Part shown: one piece after another, positions 4,563-6,125 of the stretch | Layout of the letters: each line of letters starts with the position of its first letter | How positions within the stretch are numbered: the stretch's first letter is position 1 | Assembly (NCBI GenBank): GCA_024640445.1 | Contig: JAHEEZ010000001.1 | Coordinates: 35,288 to 41,412, forward strand | Direction of reading: 5' to 3' | DNA: 6,125 nucleotides | From: Acidobacteriota bacterium | GTDB lineage: Bacteria; Acidobacteriota; Blastocatellia; Pyrinomonadales; Pyrinomonadaceae | Notes under the pieces: model-generated | Seen by the model: only the letters and a program-made list of their open reading frames with translations | Databases searched by the model: none | What the model was told of the DNA's origin: nothing | Program-made: the position numbers and the translations under genes

Positions 4563-6125
4563 ATGAGATACAGCGTAAAAGTCGCAGTAATAATTTTCTT
4601 TCTGATCCTGCCCGCCGCCTACTTCCTGATAAATACTTCAGACACAACAGCTCAGGACCAACCTCCCCGACCGGCCGGGCAAAAAGCCGGCCAGCCAAGG
4701 TTGGAGTGCGGCGGATGTCACGGTTCCGGCACCACGCTTCCGAATCTCGGTGGAGATCAGTTCCATAAAGACAGGCATCGCCAATACGCGTCCAGCATTC
4801 ACTCGAAGATAATGCCCAACGGCAAGCCGGCCGCGAACTGTGTTGACTGCCACACGGTGATGGGAGACATGAGGACAGACTTGCCTCCTGACAATCCGAA
4901 GTCGACAGTCTTCGCTACCAATCAGGAGCAGACGTGCGGCGCCTGCCACCAGGATGCGCTCAAGTCATTTCATGCCAGCATTCACGGTGGTTTGCTCAAC
5001 AAGGGAGACACACGGGCGGCATCCTGCTCAGATTGCCACGGCAGCCACACGATCCAGCCGGTCAAGAAAGCGAATTCCACGCTCTACCGCTCCCATCTCA
5101 CGCAGATCTGCATCAGTTGCCACTCCGGCATCGTTGCCGACTATGAGAAGAGCACACACGGGAAGTTATACAAGCAGGGAGACTTACGGGGGCCCATCTG
5201 CACCGACTGCCACTCTGCCGTTTCACATAACAAGGCACCTGCATCCAGGAGGGATTTCACCCTCCAGATGGTCGACAAGTGCAGCAGTTGCCACGTTGAA
5301 CAGGCCCCGACGTATCGTGACACTTTTCATGGACAAGCGGCGGCGTACGGATACAAGCCGGCGGCGACCTGCGCAGACTGCCATACTCCGCACCGGAACC
5401 TTCCGGCAAACGATCCGGCATCCACGGTGAACAAGGCGAACCTGGTTCAGACCTGTTCCAAGTGTCACCAGAATGCCAATGCGAGCTTCGCCACGTATAA
5501 CCCGCATCCGGAACCGGGTAATCCCGAAAAGGGGTTCTGGGTATATGTCGTGAACACATTCATGAAGTGGCTTCTTTTAGGGGTGTTCGGCTTTTTTGGA
5601 TTGCACACGGTTCTCTGGCTTCAGCGTTCGATCGTCTCGCTTGTAAAAAGGGAAAGCCATAGACGTGTGCGAGACGACGAGGAGCAATGGGTACTCCGGT
5701 TTTCCAAGCGGCACAGGTTCACTCATGTACTCATCATCGTCAGCTTCCTCGGACTGGCAGCTACCGGACTCCCCCTGATGTATTCCTATTCTGAATGGGG
5801 TCGCTGGCTGGTCGATCTGCACGGCGGTTTGGGAGTGACAAGATACATTCATAGGGTTTGCGCGATCATCACGTTTTTCTATGCCGGGTACCACTTCTGG
5901 TTTGTCGTAAAAAATGGCATCGTAAAACGTGACTGGTCCGTATTCTGGGGGCCGGACTCAATGATGATCCGCAAACAGGATTTCATCGACGCCTTTAGGA
6001 TGTTTCGATGGTTCTTCTATCTGGGACCAAAACCCGAGCTTGACCGATTCACTTATTGGGAAAAATTCGACTATTTTGCGGTGTTCTGGGGCGTGCCGAT
6101 GATCGGCCTGTCAGGACTGATGCTC
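4563..6125 (+). CDS. CbcL-like nonahaem c / b-type cytochrome fusion, quinol oxidoreductase (3' end missing)
   Basis: The frame is open from ATG to the right edge (521 residues visible). An N-terminal hydrophobic segment (about 7-24) exports or anchors it, followed by a Pro/Gln-rich linker. Nine CXXCH motifs occupy residues 49-302: CGGCH, CVDCH, CGACH, CSDCH, CISCH, CTDCH, CSSCH, CADCH and CSKCH. A b-type domain of the FdnI/HydC/cytochrome b561 kind follows. Its segments lie near 329-353 (with His348), 386-407 (His388, ending in a TGLPLMY motif) and 430-450 (His430, His444), and a fourth begins near 504. These His residues are candidate ligands of two b haems. Nine c haems before a dihaem b domain is the architecture of Geobacter CbcL, an inner-membrane quinol oxidase for low-potential metal and electrode respiration. 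The match is by architecture, not alignment, so I give no symbol. The start has only a weak GTGAG six bases upstream. An intrinsic terminator separates it from the upstream genes, and a CRP/FNR-like promoter lies ahead. Confidence 0.9.
   Translation, partial: MRYSVKVAVIIFFLILPAAYFLINTSDTTAQDQPPRPAGQKAGQPRLECGGCHGSGTTLPNLGGDQFHKDRHRQYASSIHSKIMPNGKPAANCVDCHTVMGDMRTDLPPDNPKSTVFATNQEQTCGACHQDALKSFHASIHGGLLNKGDTRAASCSDCHGSHTIQPVKKANSTLYRSHLTQICISCHSGIVADYEKSTHGKLYKQGDLRGPICTDCHSAVSHNKAPASRRDFTLQMVDKCSSCHVEQAPTYRDTFHGQAAAYGYKPAATCADCHTPHRNLPANDPASTVNKANLVQTCSKCHQNANASFATYNPHPEPGNPEKGFWVYVVNTFMKWLLLGVFGFFGLHTVLWLQRSIVSLVKRESHRRVRDDEEQWVLRFSKRHRFTHVLIIVSFLGLAATGLPLMYSYSEWGRWLVDLHGGLGVTRYIHRVCAIITFFYAGYHFWFVVKNGIVKRDWSVFWGPDSMMIRKQDFIDAFRMFRWFFYLGPKPELDRFTYWEKFDYFAVFWGVPMIGLSGLML

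Noticed and set aside
1..6125. tRNA, rRNA, CRISPR array, insertion sequence or attachment site
   Set aside because: None seen. The repeated signals are haem-binding motifs in coding sequence, without repeat-spacer structure, transposase genes or terminal inverted repeats.

Overview
The window is a dense cluster of multiheme c-type cytochrome genes, all on the + strand. It holds five protein-coding genes, two of them cut by the window edges. Together they carry 35 CXXCH haem-attachment motifs and one CX3CH variant, and the last gene adds a predicted b-haem membrane domain. Secretion signals, a lipobox and periplasm-facing haem domains point to a diderm bacterium with respiratory or extracellular electron transfer. 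The protein style (Asn/Ser/Thr-rich linkers, roughly 50% GC, NapC-like proteins with a CX3CH first haem) made me think of Acidobacteriota or another metal- or humic-respiring soil/sediment lineage. That placement is an impression, not a result.

Layout. (1) Positions 2-712: 3' part of a nonahaem cytochrome built of three trihaem c7-like modules. (2) Positions 713-941: a regulatory intergenic stretch with a perfect 16-bp dyad, a strong sigma-54-type -24/-12 element and a small hairpin. (3) Positions 942-1286: a small secreted monohaem class I cytochrome c, followed by a terminator-like hairpin at 1322-1363. (4) Positions 1557-2492: a predicted nonahaem lipoprotein, clear paralogue of the first gene. 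(5) Positions 2569-4215: a membrane-anchored NapC/NirT-related octahaem cytochrome, closed by a textbook intrinsic terminator at 4284-4319. (6) Positions 4216-4562, a 347-base gap: this holds that terminator, a GTGAC-N4-GTCAC dyad placed -41.5 relative to a predicted start, and a leader with mutually exclusive hairpins. I see no gene in it. (7) Positions 4563-6125: a nonahaem c / b-type cytochrome fusion with the architecture of Geobacter CbcL, running off the right edge.

Working model (inference). The NapC-like protein and the CbcL-like protein are two alternative inner-membrane quinol oxidases. They would pass electrons to periplasmic carriers (the monohaem cytochrome) and to wire-like trihaem-module cytochromes (the paralogous pair), at least one of which is lipid-anchored. 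The terminator and separate promoter-like signals suggest that the two quinol-oxidising branches are controlled independently. One looks sigma-54 or NapC-side driven, the other looks driven by a CRP/FNR-family factor. No terminal reductase, porin or maturation gene is visible in the window.
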